From: Sphingobium sp. D43FB
GTDB lineage: Bacteria > Pseudomonadota > Alphaproteobacteria > Sphingomonadales > Sphingomonadaceae
Assembly: GCF_002312805.1 (NCBI RefSeq)
Contig: NZ_NMUA01000024.1
Location: forward strand, 1 to 64,000
Length of the DNA stretch: 64,000 bases
Reading direction: 5' to 3'
Positions 49,671-59,535 of the stretch are shown in pieces (within the stretch, counting starts at the first letter, position 1; every line of letters starts with the position of its first letter). Both the position numbers and the translations under genes were made by a program. The notes under the pieces are model-generated. The model saw only the letters and a program-made list of their open reading frames with translations, was not told the origin of the DNA and searched no databases.

Positions 49671-50747
49671 TCAAGCGTCCGCGATGCGGGTGAGGCGCAT
49701 GGCGAGACCCGCGGCCCCCGGTGTTGCGCTCAGGACACGGAGCAGGCCGGGATAGCGCCCCAGCGCGCGAAAACCCGCCGCCGCGCGCAAGGGCAACAGC
49801 GCTCGCCGCCCGAAATGGCGCTGGTAAGGCTCTGCGCCGTCGCGCCCCTGCACCTGCCATTGCGCCACGGCTTCTGCGGCGCTGGCCAGCGCGATGCCAA
49901 TCCCCTCCCCCGCCAGCGAGGGAATCACTGCGGCCTGATCGCCGAGCCGATAGAGGCCCGGCCAGGTCGTGGTTGCGCGCCAGCCATAGGGGACATCACC
50001 GATCGCATCGACGCGAGCGTCAGCGGGCACATCCCCCAGCCGATCGGCCAGCGCGAGCGAGCGGTCGGCCAGCGCCGCGATCAGGCCGAGCGGACGGCCG
50101 CCCGCTGCAGTCAAGCGGCTCTTGCGCACCGCCATGCAGAGATTGGCGCTGCCATCCTCCTGCAGCAAGAGGCCGACATAGCCGCCCTCGACCCAATGGA
50201 GTTCGATGCGGCCACCGATCAGGCGTTGGCGCGCAGGGCTGGCGGGCAGGCGCAGCCGCAGGCCGAGTTCGGGGTCTGCGCCGTCACGGGGCCGCGCCGC
50301 GCCGCGCACATCATGCTTGCCGGTGGCGAGAAACAGGCTGTCCCAGTCGAGCACCTGCCCATCGTCCAGGGTGATCGCGGTCGGCGTCAGCGTGCGCACG
50401 GCATGGCCCAGCCGGAAGGTCACCCCCGCCTCGGTCGCGGCGGCGCGCAGCAGCCTGTCGAGTCGATGCCGCGACAGGCCCATGCCGGGCGCGGGGAGCG
50501 GCAGCTCTATCTCCCGCCCGCCCGCGAACAGCGCCAGCCGGTCGATCCGGTGACCGCCGAGCATGGCTGCGTCAATGCCCAGCGCCTCGATCTGCGCGAT
50601 CGTCGCCCAACTCAGGAATCCGCCGCACAGCGCATCCCCCGGCACCTGTTGCCGATCGATCAGCAGCGGCTCCGCGCCCAGCCGTGCGAGCCGCAGCGCC
50701 GCCGCTGCGCCTGCCGGGCCTGCGCCGAGGATCAGTGGCGGGGTCAT
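49671..50747 (-). CDS. FAD-dependent oxidoreductase of the type III PKS cassette
   Basis: 358 residues. FAD site [19 protein letters not shown] at the N terminus and the second FAD motif [19 protein letters not shown] near 275. This is the geranylgeranyl-reductase/hydroxylase group of flavoproteins. It overlaps the methyltransferase gene by 4 nt, in a set with a type III PKS. In Streptomyces srsABC a flavoprotein hydroxylates the methylated alkylresorcinol; a similar tailoring role is inferred. Confidence 0.88.
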   Translation of the reverse strand: MTPPLILGAGPAGAAAALRLARLGAEPLLIDRQQVPGDALCGGFLSWATIAQIEALGIDAAMLGGHRIDRLALFAGGREIELPLPAPGMGLSRHRLDRLLRAAATEAGVTFRLGHAVRTLTPTAITLDDGQVLDWDSLFLATGKHDVRGAARPRDGADPELGLRLRLPASPARQRLIGGRIELHWVEGGYVGLLLQEDGSANLCMAVRKSRLTAAGGRPLGLIAALADRSLALADRLGDVPADARVDAIGDVPYGWRATTTWPGLYRLGDQAAVIPSLAGEGIGIALASAAEAVAQWQVQGRDGAEPYQRHFGRRALLPLRAAAGFRALGRYPGLLRVLSATPGAAGLAMRLTRIADA

Positions 50748-51418
50748 CGCTGGCGGGCGACGCAGAGCCGGAAGGGGAAGACACGCTCAATGCGCGCATC
50801 GCCGATATGCGCCGCCGCCAGCATCGCCCGCCATTCGCCGGGCACGAAGCTGCGCGCGATCGACAATCGCCCGTCGGCGCGGACGATCGGATGGACGCCG
50901 AGCAAGCGGGCGAGCAGCGGATAGCCATGATAGGCAAAGCCATGGCGATGCAGGTCGTTGACGAACCAGCCCATGCGCGCCTGATCCTCCATGAAATGCA
51001 GGAACGCCAGCCGCTCCGCATCCTCCATATGGTGGGTGACCAGGCTGGAGATAATGATGTCCCATGGTTCATCCGCCAGCGCGACATAGTCGCCGGTGCG
51101 ATAGTCGATGGCCAGCGCCGGGTCGGTGCGCGCCTGCGCCACGGCCTGGCTGCGCGGGTTGAGGTCGATGCCGACGAGCGTGCAGGCAATGCCACGCCGC
51201 TTCGCCCAGGCCGCGATCCGCCGCAGCATGCCGCCATCGCCATAGCCGACATCGAGCAGCCGGAACGGGCCGGTTACCGCGCGATCGAGAAAGCGGAGCG
51301 TCGGCCGCGCCGCCAGCGTGACCCGATTAACCCGGTCGAGATCGGCCAGCACCCGCGCATAGACGGCTTCGGGCAGGTCGGCCGCATCCATCTGCTCCTG
51401 CGCCAGCGATCGCTTCAT
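50744..51418 (-). CDS. Class I SAM methyltransferase of the type III PKS cassette
   Basis: 224 residues. SAM motif FRLLDVGYGDGGMLRRI near 52-68, acidic VGIDLNPRSQ near 81-90. Likely methylates the polyketide product (oxygen or carbon cannot be told). It overlaps the PKS gene and the flavoprotein gene by 4 nt each, so the three are co-translated. Confidence 0.9.
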   Translation of the reverse strand: MKRSLAQEQMDAADLPEAVYARVLADLDRVNRVTLAARPTLRFLDRAVTGPFRLLDVGYGDGGMLRRIAAWAKRRGIACTLVGIDLNPRSQAVAQARTDPALAIDYRTGDYVALADEPWDIIISSLVTHHMEDAERLAFLHFMEDQARMGWFVNDLHRHGFAYHGYPLLARLLGVHPIVRADGRLSIARSFVPGEWRAMLAAAHIGDARIERVFPFRLCVARQR

Positions 51419-52467
51419 GCGTCCGCCCGGTGGAAGGTCAGGCCTTCGGCCGCAAGCCCCGGCCCGAAGGCCAGCGCCATCCCCTGCCCGCGCGCATTGC
51501 CCGCCAAGATGCGCGCCAGCACGAACATCAGCGTCGCCGACGACATATTGCCAAAGGCGCGCAGCACGGCGCGGCTATGGTCGAGCGCGTGGGGGGCGAG
51601 ATCGAGCGCGCGGGCTACCGCGTCGAGGATCGAACGGCCCCCGGCATGGACCGCCCACAGATCGATGCTTTGCGCCGGAATCGGCAAGGTGATCGTTCCG
51701 GCGAGCGCCTGCGCGATCGCGCCGGGCACTTCGCCCGACAAATGCATGGCGAAACCATGGTCGCCCAAATCCCAGCGGATCAGCGCCTCCGTATCGGGCA
51801 CGGTCATGGCGAAGGGCTGGCCGAGCGTGATGCCGCCCGCCGCCGCGCTCACCAGCGCCGCCGCCGCGCCATCGCCAAATTGCAGCATCGCCAGCAACGG
51901 TTCGACCCGCGCATCGTCCTGCAGATGCAGGCTGCTGAGTTCCACGCACACCACCAGCACGCGCGCATTCGGTTCCGATCGCACGATATGGCGCGCGGAT
52001 CGCAGCGCGACGATGGCGGCATAGCAGCCCATATAGCCGACCATCAGCCGCTCGACCGTCGGGTCCAGCCCCAGCATCGTCACCAGTTTCTGGTCGATCC
52101 CAGGCGCAATAAAGCCCGTGCAACTGGCGACCACCAAATGAGTGATACCGTCGGTCGCCACCTGGTCGGCGAGCGCCGCCACTGCGCGCGTGGCCAGCAT
52201 CGGCGCGGCGTCGGCATAGATGGCCATGCGCTGCGCCGTGGTTGGCCATGACCCGCCGTAAAAGCCGCCTTGCGCGGTCGGCGATCCAGTGCCGCCATCC
52301 AGCACCGACCAGCGATGTTCGATCCCGCTGCGCTGCGCCATGCGCGTGAACAAAGCCCGTTCGCGCGGGTCGGCGATCCGTTCGCCTGCCCAATCGATAA
52401 AGGCCGGGTGGATGTCGGTGTCCGGGACGGCCGTGCCGATGGCGTGGATCGTGGCGGGAAGGGAAAT
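51415..52467 (-). CDS. Type III polyketide synthase
   Basis: Chalcone synthase-like enzyme. Catalytic Cys is in ASCTGFIAPGID (C116), His in DLWAVHAGG (H274), Asn in AFGNMSSAT (N307), numbered from the start proposed here. It would extend a starter acyl-CoA with malonyl-CoA and cyclise it to a pyrone or resorcinol. The frame has no ATG or GTG in its N-terminal region. ATT at 52467 (or ATC at 52470) follows AAAGG by 9 (or 6) nt and gives 350 residues, the family length, with the expected N-terminal ISLPATIHAIGTAVPDTD. A TTG at 52353 gives only 312 and loses that conserved part. Confidence 0.9.
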   Translation of the reverse strand: MSLPATIHAIGTAVPDTDIHPAFIDWAGERIADPRERALFTRMAQRSGIEHRWSVLDGGTGSPTAQGGFYGGSWPTTAQRMAIYADAAPMLATRAVAALADQVATDGITHLVVASCTGFIAPGIDQKLVTMLGLDPTVERLMVGYMGCYAAIVALRSARHIVRSEPNARVLVVCVELSSLHLQDDARVEPLLAMLQFGDGAAAALVSAAAGGITLGQPFAMTVPDTEALIRWDLGDHGFAMHLSGEVPGAIAQALAGTITLPIPAQSIDLWAVHAGGRSILDAVARALDLAPHALDHSRAVLRAFGNMSSATLMFVLARILAGNARGQGMALAFGPGLAAEGLTFHRADA

Positions 52468-52558
52468 GATGCGCTGCCTTTGTTGCGCGCGGACGCGGTG
52501 GGCCGGTCATACCACCAAGTCGCGACCTGTTCAGCCCTGCAAAGCGCCCGGACCCGCC

Positions 52559-53584
52559 CTATCGTTCCCGCGCCGCCTGCCGCGCGATGGTCAGCAATTC
52601 GTGGCGCACCAGCAGGTCGCCGGTGCCCCGGCCTGATCGGGTAGCGCGTTCCGCCTCCAGCAGGCGCTGGATCACGCGCGCGATGCCATGGCTGTCCCAC
52701 AGCCGCACTTGCCGCGACACCAGCCCTTTTTCCTTCCAGAACACGGCCTTGCCCGCCGCCTCCATCGCCGTTTCCAACCGTCCGCTGGCGTCGAAACTGG
52801 TGCGGATATTGGCGATCAGCATCGCGCGGGTCATCAGCGGACGGATGACGGAGGCCATTGCCGTGCTGGTTTCCTGCAGGCGCGTGAGTTCATGGTGCAT
52901 GGCCTTTAGGTCACCACCCAGCACGGCGTTTACCAGCGGCGCGACCTCCGTATCGGGATTGTCCGCTGACAGCGCGTCCAGCGCCTCCGCCGTCGCTTCG
53001 CACGGCCGGTCGGGCGCAGCGTCGAGATAGAGGATCAGCTTTTCGACCTCGCCCTGCATCAGCGCGCGATCGCCATTGGCGAGCGCCACGATCCGCCGCG
53101 CCAGGTCCGACGAGAGGCGCAGGCCGCCTTCGCGGGCGATGGCAATGGCGATCTGCTCGGCCTCGCGCGCGTCGGGCTGGTAGGAAATGAAGGCCAGCGT
53201 CGCCTTATGATCGAGCGCCAGCTTGAGCAGCTTGGACGTGGCCTTGAGCGCGCCCGCCACGGCCACGACCGGATTGCCCGCCGCCGGGCTTTCGAGCAGC
53301 GCGGTCAAGGCGGGCAGCGATTCCTCGCCTATGCCATTGACGCGAATCCAGCGCCGGTCACCGAACATGGAAAAGGACGCGGCCTCATCCGCCAGCCGGG
53401 CGGGATCGTCGCGCAGGGTCGATCCGTCGAGGTCGATGCGTTCGGCCTGCGGCCCCATCGCCCGCTCCAGCCGCTTGAGCAGCGCCTGGCTGCCCGCATC
53501 GTCGGGACCGTAGAGCAGGAAGAAGCGGACGTCGGCAGGCGGTGCGTCGAGCGCCTTTTCGATCTGGCCGCGATTGGCCTTCAA
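52559..53584 (-). CDS. holA: DNA polymerase III delta subunit
   Basis: 341 residues. The clamp-loader wrench that opens the beta sliding clamp. RFFLLYGPDDAGSQALLKRL at the N terminus and the collar domain at the C terminus are recognisable; no Walker A, as usual for delta. It overlaps lptE by 4 nt in the conserved leuS-lptE-holA order. Confidence 0.95.
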   Translation of the reverse strand: MKANRGQIEKALDAPPADVRFFLLYGPDDAGSQALLKRLERAMGPQAERIDLDGSTLRDDPARLADEAASFSMFGDRRWIRVNGIGEESLPALTALLESPAAGNPVVAVAGALKATSKLLKLALDHKATLAFISYQPDAREAEQIAIAIAREGGLRLSSDLARRIVALANGDRALMQGEVEKLILYLDAAPDRPCEATAEALDALSADNPDTEVAPLVNAVLGGDLKAMHHELTRLQETSTAMASVIRPLMTRAMLIANIRTSFDASGRLETAMEAAGKAVFWKEKGLVSRQVRLWDSHGIARVIQRLLEAERATRSGRGTGDLLVRHELLTIARQAARER

Positions 53585-54081
53585 GGATTGGCCGCCTTGC
53601 GTGAAAACAGCGCCAGCCGGGTGACGATCTGGTCCGCCACCGTCTGCGACAGCCGCTCCAGCGCCGTGTCTTCGGCTGCGATCGTCGCATATTCGCTCGA
53701 CGTGACGTCGATGCCCGCGTCCGACCCGGCGGTGTCATCCAGGATTTGCGCGCCAGTCGCTTCGTCGATCAACTGGTAACGCGCGCGCAAAGTGCGCCGT
53801 TCGCGGGTGACGGCCGCGTCGGCGCGCAGGCCGAAACCGGTGATCTGGTCATCCAGCTTCACCACCAGACGATAGCGCGGACCGCTGCCGCCGCTCATCG
53901 CGCCCAGCCGATCGTTGAGCGCATTGCGGACGAGCCAGCCACCGCGCCCCTCGATCGGCGCGACATCGACATTGCCCAACGCCTGCGCCACCGCGCCCTG
54001 CGATCCCCCGCCATAGACCGGGCGGAGGCCGCAGCCGGTCAGCAGGAGCGGGATGGCGAGAAGGGGGAGGAGACACTTCAT
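53581..54081 (-). CDS. lptE: LPS assembly lipoprotein LptE
   Basis: 166 residues. Lipobox LTGC with acylated C17, then GLRPVYGGGSQG, the typical alphaproteobacterial LptE start. Forms the outer-membrane plug with LptD that inserts lipopolysaccharide. Located between leuS and holA as expected. Confidence 0.93.
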   Translation of the reverse strand: MKCLLPLLAIPLLLTGCGLRPVYGGGSQGAVAQALGNVDVAPIEGRGGWLVRNALNDRLGAMSGGSGPRYRLVVKLDDQITGFGLRADAAVTRERRTLRARYQLIDEATGAQILDDTAGSDAGIDVTSSEYATIAAEDTALERLSQTVADQIVTRLALFSRKAANP

Positions 54082-54096
54082 GACCAGAACCCTTAT

Positions 54097-54193
54097 CCGT
54101 TCGGGCTGAGCTTGTCGAAGCCCTTTGCTGAGCGGAGCGAAGCTGCTTCGCCTCCGCTCAGCAAAGCCCTTCGACTTCGCTCAGGGCGAACGG
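54097..54193. repeat. REP-like inverted repeat, copy 3, with second stem
   Basis: Same outer arms as 9191-9272 (CCGTTCGGGCTGAGCTTGTC left, CAGGGCGAACGG right). An inner stem, CTTTGCTGAGCGGAG paired with CTCCGCTCAGCAAAG, occupies the loop and makes the whole a near-continuous cruciform. It starts 10 nt after the leuS stop. Confidence 0.9.
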
Positions 54194-54202
54194 ATTTTGC
54201 AC

Positions 54203-56731
54203 CTAAATAACCAGATTCACCAGACGATCGGGCACGACGATGATCTTCTTAGGCGTCGCGCCATCCAATATCCGCATGACATTCGGAGCCGCGAGCGCCA
54301 GCCGCTCCAGTTCGTCTTTCGCCGTCCCCTTGGGCACGGTGATGGTGTCGCGCAGCTTGCCCATCACCTGGCAGGCAATCGTCACTTCGTCATCGACCAG
54401 CAAAGCCGGATCGACCGTGGGCCAGGCGGCATCGGCGATCAGGCCGGTCTCGCCCATATCGGCCCAGGCTTCTTCGGCGAGATGCGGCGTCATCGGCGCG
54501 ACCAGCAGCGCGAGCGCGCGGATGGCGGCGTTGCGCGATGCGGACGGCGCGGCCTTTTCCACCGAGTTGGCCAGTTCGTAAATCTTGGCGACTGCCTTGT
54601 TGAAGGACAGCGCCTCTATATCCCTGGCGATCCCGTCGATCGTCTGGTGCAGTTTGCGGTCGAGCGGCTTGTCGGCGCCTTCCGCCCCCGCCTCGATCTG
54701 GCCGAAGAGCCGCCACAAGCGGTTGACGAACCGCCACGATCCCTCGATCCCGCTTTCGGTCCAGGGCAGGTCGCGTTCGGGCGGGCTGTCCGACAGCATG
54801 AACCAGCGCACCGCGTCCGCGCCATATTGGGCGATGATGTCATCGGGATCGACGACATTCTTCTTGGACTTGGACATTTTGACGACCCGGCCAACCTCGA
54901 CCGGTGCCTTGTCCGCGATCAGCGTCGCGCCCTCGGCGGCCCGTTCGATCTCGCCCGGCGCGAAATAGACCGGCGGCAACCCCTCGCCCTGCTCCCGGCT
55001 ATAGGTCTCATGCGTTACCATCCCCTGCGTGAACAGGCCGGTGAACGGCTCGGCAAAGCCCAATTGCCCCATATGCTGCAACGCCCGCGTCCAGAAGCGC
55101 GCGTAGAGCAGGTGCAGGATCGCATGTTCGACCCCGCCAATATATTGGCCGACCGGCAGCCATTTCTCGACCGTCGCGCGGTCGAATGGCTTGTCCTTGG
55201 ACTGGCTGGCGAAGCGGATGAAATACCAGCTCGAATCCGCGAACGTATCGAGCGTATCGGTTTCCCGAACCGCCGCCTTGCCGCACTTCGGACAATCGAC
55301 ATGCTTCCAGGTCGGATGGCGATCGAGCGGGTTGCCCGGAATGTCGAAGGTCACATCGTCGGGCAGGACGACCGGCAACTGCGCCTTGGGCACCGGCACC
55401 GCGCCGCAAGTCTCGCAATGGATCACCGGTATCGGCGTGCCCCAATAGCGTTGGCGGGACACGCCCCAGTCGCGCAGGCGGAACACGGTCTTGCCCGCGC
55501 CCCAGCCTTCGGATTGCGCGCGGGCGATGACGGCGGCCTTCGCGTCCTCCACGCTCATGCCGTCGAGGAAGCGGCTGTTCACCAACTTGCCCGGCCCGAC
55601 ATAGGCTTCGTTGTGAATCGGCTTGGCTTCGTCACCTTCCGCAGCCACGACACGCTCGACGGGCAGCATATATTTGCGCGCAAAGTCGAGGTCGCGCTGG
55701 TCATGCGCGGGAACGCCCATCACCGCGCCGGTGCCATAGTCCATCAGCACGAAATTCGCGATGAACACGGGCAACTGCCAGTCGGGATCGAACGGATGCG
55801 TAACAGTCAGGCCCGTGTCGAAGCCGAGCTTCTCCGCCGTTTCCAACTCGGCCGCGGTCGTTCCGCCCGCCTTGCACAGGTCGATGAAGGCCTGCGCGTC
55901 CGGGTTTGCGGCCGCAACCTGCTGCGCCACTGGATGGTCGGCGGCGATCGCGACGAAGCTCGCGCCGAAAATCGTGTCGGGCCGGGTCGAATAGACCTCG
56001 ATCGCCTGATCGAAGGGCGCAACCGGCTTGAAATGGAATTGCAGGCCGACCGACTTGCCGATCCAGTTTTCCTGCATCGTCCGCACCTTTTCGGGCCACT
56101 GGTCTAGGCTTTTCAGCCCTTCCAGCAGATCGTCGGCGAACTGGGTGATTTTGAGGAACCATTGCGACAGCTTGCGCTTCTCGACCGTCGCGCCCGACCG
56201 CCAGCCCTTGCCGTCGATCACCTGCTCATTGGCCAGCACGGTCATGTCGACCGGATCCCAATTGACCGCGCTTTCCTTGCGATAAACGAGGCCCGCTTCC
56301 AGCATGTCCAGGAACAGCGCCTGTTCATGGCCATAATAATCGGGGTGGCAGGTCGCGAGTTCGCGGCTCCAGTCCAGCGCAAAGCCCAATTTCTTGAGCT
56401 GCGCCTTCATGTTGGCGATATTCTCATAGGTCCATTTGCCGGGATGGACCTTTTTCTCCATCGCGGCATTTTCAGCCGGCATGCCAAAGGCGTCCCAACC
56501 CATCGGGTGCAGCACTTCATGGCCCGTCATCCGGCGGAACCGTGCCAGCACGTCGCCCATCGAATAGTTGCGGACATGGCCGATATGGATGCGGCCCGAC
56601 GGATAAGGGAACATCTCCAGCACGTAGCTGCGCGGCTTGTCCGACATATCGTCGGCCTTGAAGCTCTGCTGCTCGTCCCAGATCGCCTGCCAGCGGGCGT
56701 CGGCCTCCAGCGGATTGAAGCGCCTTTGCAT
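54203..56731 (-). CDS. leuS: Leucyl-tRNA synthetase
   Basis: 842 residues, class I synthetase. HIGH in [20 protein letters not shown] in [13 protein letters not shown]; editing (CP1) domain in the middle with the zinc-knuckle-like [21 protein letters not shown] at 56731 has AGGA 7 nt upstream; a GTG two codons earlier is possible. Transcribed DUF3576-leuS-lptE-holA. Confidence 0.98.
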   Translation of the reverse strand: MQRRFNPLEADARWQAIWDEQQSFKADDMSDKPRSYVLEMFPYPSGRIHIGHVRNYSMGDVLARFRRMTGHEVLHPMGWDAFGMPAENAAMEKKVHPGKWTYENIANMKAQLKKLGFALDWSRELATCHPDYYGHEQALFLDMLEAGLVYRKESAVNWDPVDMTVLANEQVIDGKGWRSGATVEKRKLSQWFLKITQFADDLLEGLKSLDQWPEKVRTMQENWIGKSVGLQFHFKPVAPFDQAIEVYSTRPDTIFGASFVAIAADHPVAQQVAAANPDAQAFIDLCKAGGTTAAELETAEKLGFDTGLTVTHPFDPDWQLPVFIANFVLMDYGTGAVMGVPAHDQRDLDFARKYMLPVERVVAAEGDEAKPIHNEAYVGPGKLVNSRFLDGMSVEDAKAAVIARAQSEGWGAGKTVFRLRDWGVSRQRYWGTPIPVIHCETCGAVPVPKAQLPVVLPDDVTFDIPGNPLDRHPTWKHVDCPKCGKAAVRETDTLDTFADSSWYFIRFASQSKDKPFDRATVEKWLPVGQYIGGVEHAILHLLYARFWTRALQHMGQLGFAEPFTGLFTQGMVTHETYSREQGEGLPPVYFAPGEIERAAEGATLIADKAPVEVGRVVKMSKSKKNVVDPDDIIAQYGADAVRWFMLSDSPPERDLPWTESGIEGSWRFVNRLWRLFGQIEAGAEGADKPLDRKLHQTIDGIARDIEALSFNKAVAKIYELANSVEKAAPSASRNAAIRALALLVAPMTPHLAEEAWADMGETGLIADAAWPTVDPALLVDDEVTIACQVMGKLRDTITVPKGTAKDELERLALAAPNVMRILDGATPKKIIVVPDRLVNLVI

Positions 56732-56835
56732 GTTCACGTCCTACCCAAATGCGAGGGGGCTGGGCCTTTGCAAGCCCAGCCCCGAACCGTCAAAAAACAA
56801 AGGCGGTGCCTGCGCGCCGCCCAAGCGAAGAAGAA

Positions 56836-57285
56836 TCAGCCGCCAATCGACGTGCGGCGCAGGTCGCGGGCCTTGGTCAGGATCACCTCTTCCAGCTTCT
56901 GCACGGTCGCCGCCTTCACCGGCGCGTCGAGCCACTGGCCATTCTGGCTCACCTGGCGGCTGGCCGCGACGCGCAGCGCGTCGGCGCGCAGATCCTGGTC
57001 GAGGATCGACACGGTCAGCTTCATCCGCTCATTGGGGCTGTTGGGGTTGGCGTACCAGTCGGTCACGATCACGCCACCGTTCGAATCGGTCTGCACCAGC
57101 GGCATGAAGGAAATCGTGTCGAGCGCCGCGCGCCACAGATAGGCGTTGACGCCGATCGTCGTCACTTTCGACGCGGCAAGGTCCGCCTTGGGCCGATCCT
57201 TGGACCCGCCACCGCAGGCGGCCAACGGCAAAAGCGCGGCCAGCAGCAGGCCGGCGGAAACAGGGGCGGGAAAACGGCGGACCAT
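56836..57285 (-). CDS. DUF3576 lipoprotein
   Basis: 149 residues. Lipobox LAAC gives acylated C24; then the DUF3576 domain (VGVN-like start TTIGVNAYLWRAALDTISF to ILTKARDLRRT). Conserved neighbour of leuS in alphaproteobacteria; envelope function unknown. About 105 nt upstream of leuS in the same direction. Confidence 0.92.
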   Translation of the reverse strand: MVRRFPAPVSAGLLLAALLPLAACGGGSKDRPKADLAASKVTTIGVNAYLWRAALDTISFMPLVQTDSNGGVIVTDWYANPNSPNERMKLTVSILDQDLRADALRVAASRQVSQNGQWLDAPVKAATVQKLEEVILTKARDLRRTSIGG

Positions 57286-57529
57286 CAGGCATGTCCTAGC
57301 TTGGAAAATGACGAAAAACAGGCTGCTTCTATAGTGGCCATGCAGCGTTGGGCAAGGGGCGCTGCATCAGGACGCTGCGATCCTCGCTTCGCCGTGCCAT
57401 CGCTACTGTTTCAAACTCTGTGTGTTCCTTGCAACAGCTCCGACAAAAAGCCCGCCGCCCCCTAGCCAATGGAGGCTTTCCCCGTGTAGAGCGTTACACA
57501 TAATAAGGAACAGGGGCGAGAATCGGGTC

Positions 57530-58255
57530 ATGCGCGTACAAAGGGGACATCTGGCATTGGCGGGAGCGGCATTGACCGTGACCGGCTTCATGCTGTCTCC
57601 GGCGATCGGCGCGGCCAACAAGCTCGTCCAGATGCAGATCGACGCACCCGTGTCGCTCGGCGCTCTGGGCAGCATCTCCTCCTTCACTCCCACGACCAAA
57701 GACCCGCAACTGGCCGCCGCTTATGCGAAAATCGCTGCGTCCGCCAATCGCCAGGGCTTTCGTTTCACGCCGACCAGCGGTTCGCTGAGCGGTGAACGGT
57801 CGATCACCGTGATGGTCCGTGCCAGCGGCGAACGTGTCACCGTGGCCCGCACGATCGACCCGATCGACATCAAGCCGGTCGCCTTCAGCCTGAACGGTGC
57901 GCAGAACTGGCGCAAGTTCGCGCTGCCCGAATCGCTCGGCCGCAAGCCGCTCGATCCGGTGCCGGTTGAAACCATGGTCGATGCCAAGAATTTCTCGCTG
58001 GATGACGCCAAGAAGGATCGCTTCAGCACCAAGATGCTGATCGAAACCCGCCGCGATGCCGTCGCCGCGACGCGCAACCCCGGCGCGGAGAAGGATTATT
58101 CGCTGGATCTCGCCAGCTCCTACTCGCTGACGCGCAACCTGAACGTCACGGCCGGCGTGCGCTACAATAATAATGTCGCGGGTCGCCTGACCCCGATGAC
58201 CGACGACCGGCAGGACAGCCAGGCCGTCTATCTGGGCACCATCTTCAAATTCTGA
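57530..58255 (+). CDS. Probable small outer-membrane protein, unknown family
   Basis: 241 residues with a signal peptide (about 1-28, ending AIGA). The end alternates hydrophobic and polar residues (LNVTAGVRYNNNV, then AVYLGTIFKF) and closes with Phe, the signature of outer-membrane beta-barrel insertion. I do not recognise the family. The ATG at 57530 has a weak ribosome-binding site (AGGGG 13 nt away). Convergent with the lipoprotein at 58350. Confidence 0.7.
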   Translation: MRVQRGHLALAGAALTVTGFMLSPAIGAANKLVQMQIDAPVSLGALGSISSFTPTTKDPQLAAAYAKIAASANRQGFRFTPTSGSLSGERSITVMVRASGERVTVARTIDPIDIKPVAFSLNGAQNWRKFALPESLGRKPLDPVPVETMVDAKNFSLDDAKKDRFSTKMLIETRRDAVAATRNPGAEKDYSLDLASSYSLTRNLNVTAGVRYNNNVAGRLTPMTDDRQDSQAVYLGTIFKF

Positions 58256-58349
58256 TCGGCCTGCGGGTTGAGTGACAGGGGTCGGGCCTGATCGCGCCAA
58301 TAACGGATCACGCCCTGATTTCTGCCTGCCTCCTGTGAATCGCGGCGGG

Positions 58350-58751
58350 CTATTTACCCGGCGCGCGATAGGGGATGAAGTCGCCTAGCGCGCAGGCGCC
58401 GCTGGTCATCCCGGTTTGCAGGTTGGCGGTCGTGGTCATGTCGCCACGGCACAGTTGCGAGCCGAAGCTGCGCACGATCAAGGTGTCGCCATAGACAAGG
58501 CCGCTGCAGCTGCCGATCAATTCATTCTTGTAGATCAGCCGGTTGCTCACTCGATAGAGCAGCACATTGTTGCTGATGACGGTCAGATTGGTCCGTGGCT
58601 CGCGGTTGATGCAGCCTTGTTTTTCACCGGCCACCTTGCCTTCCAAAGCCTTCTCCAGCTTGGCCGCCTGCTTTTGCGTCAGCGGTGTGGGCGTATAGCT
58701 GCCGGTGCAGCCCGCCAACAGGAGCGGTATCATCCCTATCCATGCGCGCAT
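58350..58751 (-). CDS. Lipoprotein of unknown function
   Basis: 133 residues. Lipobox LLAGC with acylated C15, then TPTPLTQKQAAKLEKALEGK (a Lys-rich helix) and a domain with several cysteines (CINREPR, GSCSGLVYGD, SQLCRGD, SGACALGD) that may form disulphides. Predicted envelope protein. No family recognised. Confidence 0.7.
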   Translation of the reverse strand: MRAWIGMIPLLLAGCTGSYTPTPLTQKQAAKLEKALEGKVAGEKQGCINREPRTNLTVISNNVLLYRVSNRLIYKNELIGSCSGLVYGDTLIVRSFGSQLCRGDMTTTANLQTGMTSGACALGDFIPYRAPGK

Positions 58752-58807
58752 CGCGACTCTCCCTTGTCGATCTTTACCCTCACGACGGCACCATAGCGCA
58801 AAAACCG

Positions 58808-59530
58808 TCAGGCCGCGTCCTTTGCCGCGCGGCGTTCGGCCAATTGCGCCACGTCGCGCGCGCGCATGAAGATATTGGTCGCGCGCTCCAGCCCGATCGT
58901 CGTCGGCACCGTCGCTTCGTCCCGCGCCCGCAGCGCTTCGACGGCTGCAACCCGCTCGACCAGCGCCGCATTGTCCGGCTCCACCGTCAGCGCGAACCGG
59001 CCATTGGAGAGCGTATATTCATGCGCGCAATAGACAGCCGTATCCTCCGGCAAGTCCGCGAGGCGTTGCAGATTGGCGAACATTTGCGCCGCCGTCCCCT
59101 CGAACAATCGGCCGCAGCCCATGGCGAACAGCGTATCGCCGACGAACGCCATGCGATCGTCGGCCAGATGATAGGCGATATGCCCCGCCGTATGGGCCGG
59201 GACCGCCATCACGGTCGCGACATGATCGCCGATACGCACGCTATCGCCTTCACCGACCAGGCGATCGAGCGTCGCGATCTTCTCCGCTTCGGCCGCGGGT
59301 CCGGTGATGATGCAGCCGGTCGCGGCCTTGATCGCCGCATTCCCGCCGACGTGGTCGCCATGCCAATGGGTGTTCCAGATCTGGCCGATGGTCCATCCCC
59401 GCGCAGCAGCCGCCTTCAGCACCGGCTCGGCCACGGCCGGGTCGATCACGACCGTCTCTTGGCTCTTGGGATCATGCAGCAGCCAGACATAATTGTCCGA
59501 TAGAACCGGGATGCGGACAACCTCCAGCAT
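58808..59530 (-). CDS. gloB: Hydroxyacylglutathione hydrolase (glyoxalase II)
   Basis: 240 residues, metallo-beta-lactamase fold. Metal site THWHGDHVGG near 54-63 and downstream ligands. Splits S-lactoylglutathione to lactate and glutathione. The ATG at 59530 gives MLEVVRIPVLSDNYVW, the family start; an ATG at 59542 is possible. Lies 5 nt after the glyoxalase I gene, so the two steps of methylglyoxal detoxification are together. Confidence 0.96.
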   Translation of the reverse strand: MLEVVRIPVLSDNYVWLLHDPKSQETVVIDPAVAEPVLKAAAARGWTIGQIWNTHWHGDHVGGNAAIKAATGCIITGPAAEAEKIATLDRLVGEGDSVRIGDHVATVMAVPAHTAGHIAYHLADDRMAFVGDTLFAMGCGRLFEGTAAQMFANLQRLADLPEDTAVYCAHEYTLSNGRFALTVEPDNAALVERVAAVEALRARDEATVPTTIGLERATNIFMRARDVAQLAERRAAKDAA

Positions 59531-59535
59531 CGGGC

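Noticed and set aside
51575..52510. ATG-started frame overlapping the PKS N terminus in another register
   Set aside because: Its product (MTGPPRPRATKAAHH...) is low-complexity and loses the PKS motifs; a frameshift into the PKS is possible in principle but a rare start codon is simpler.
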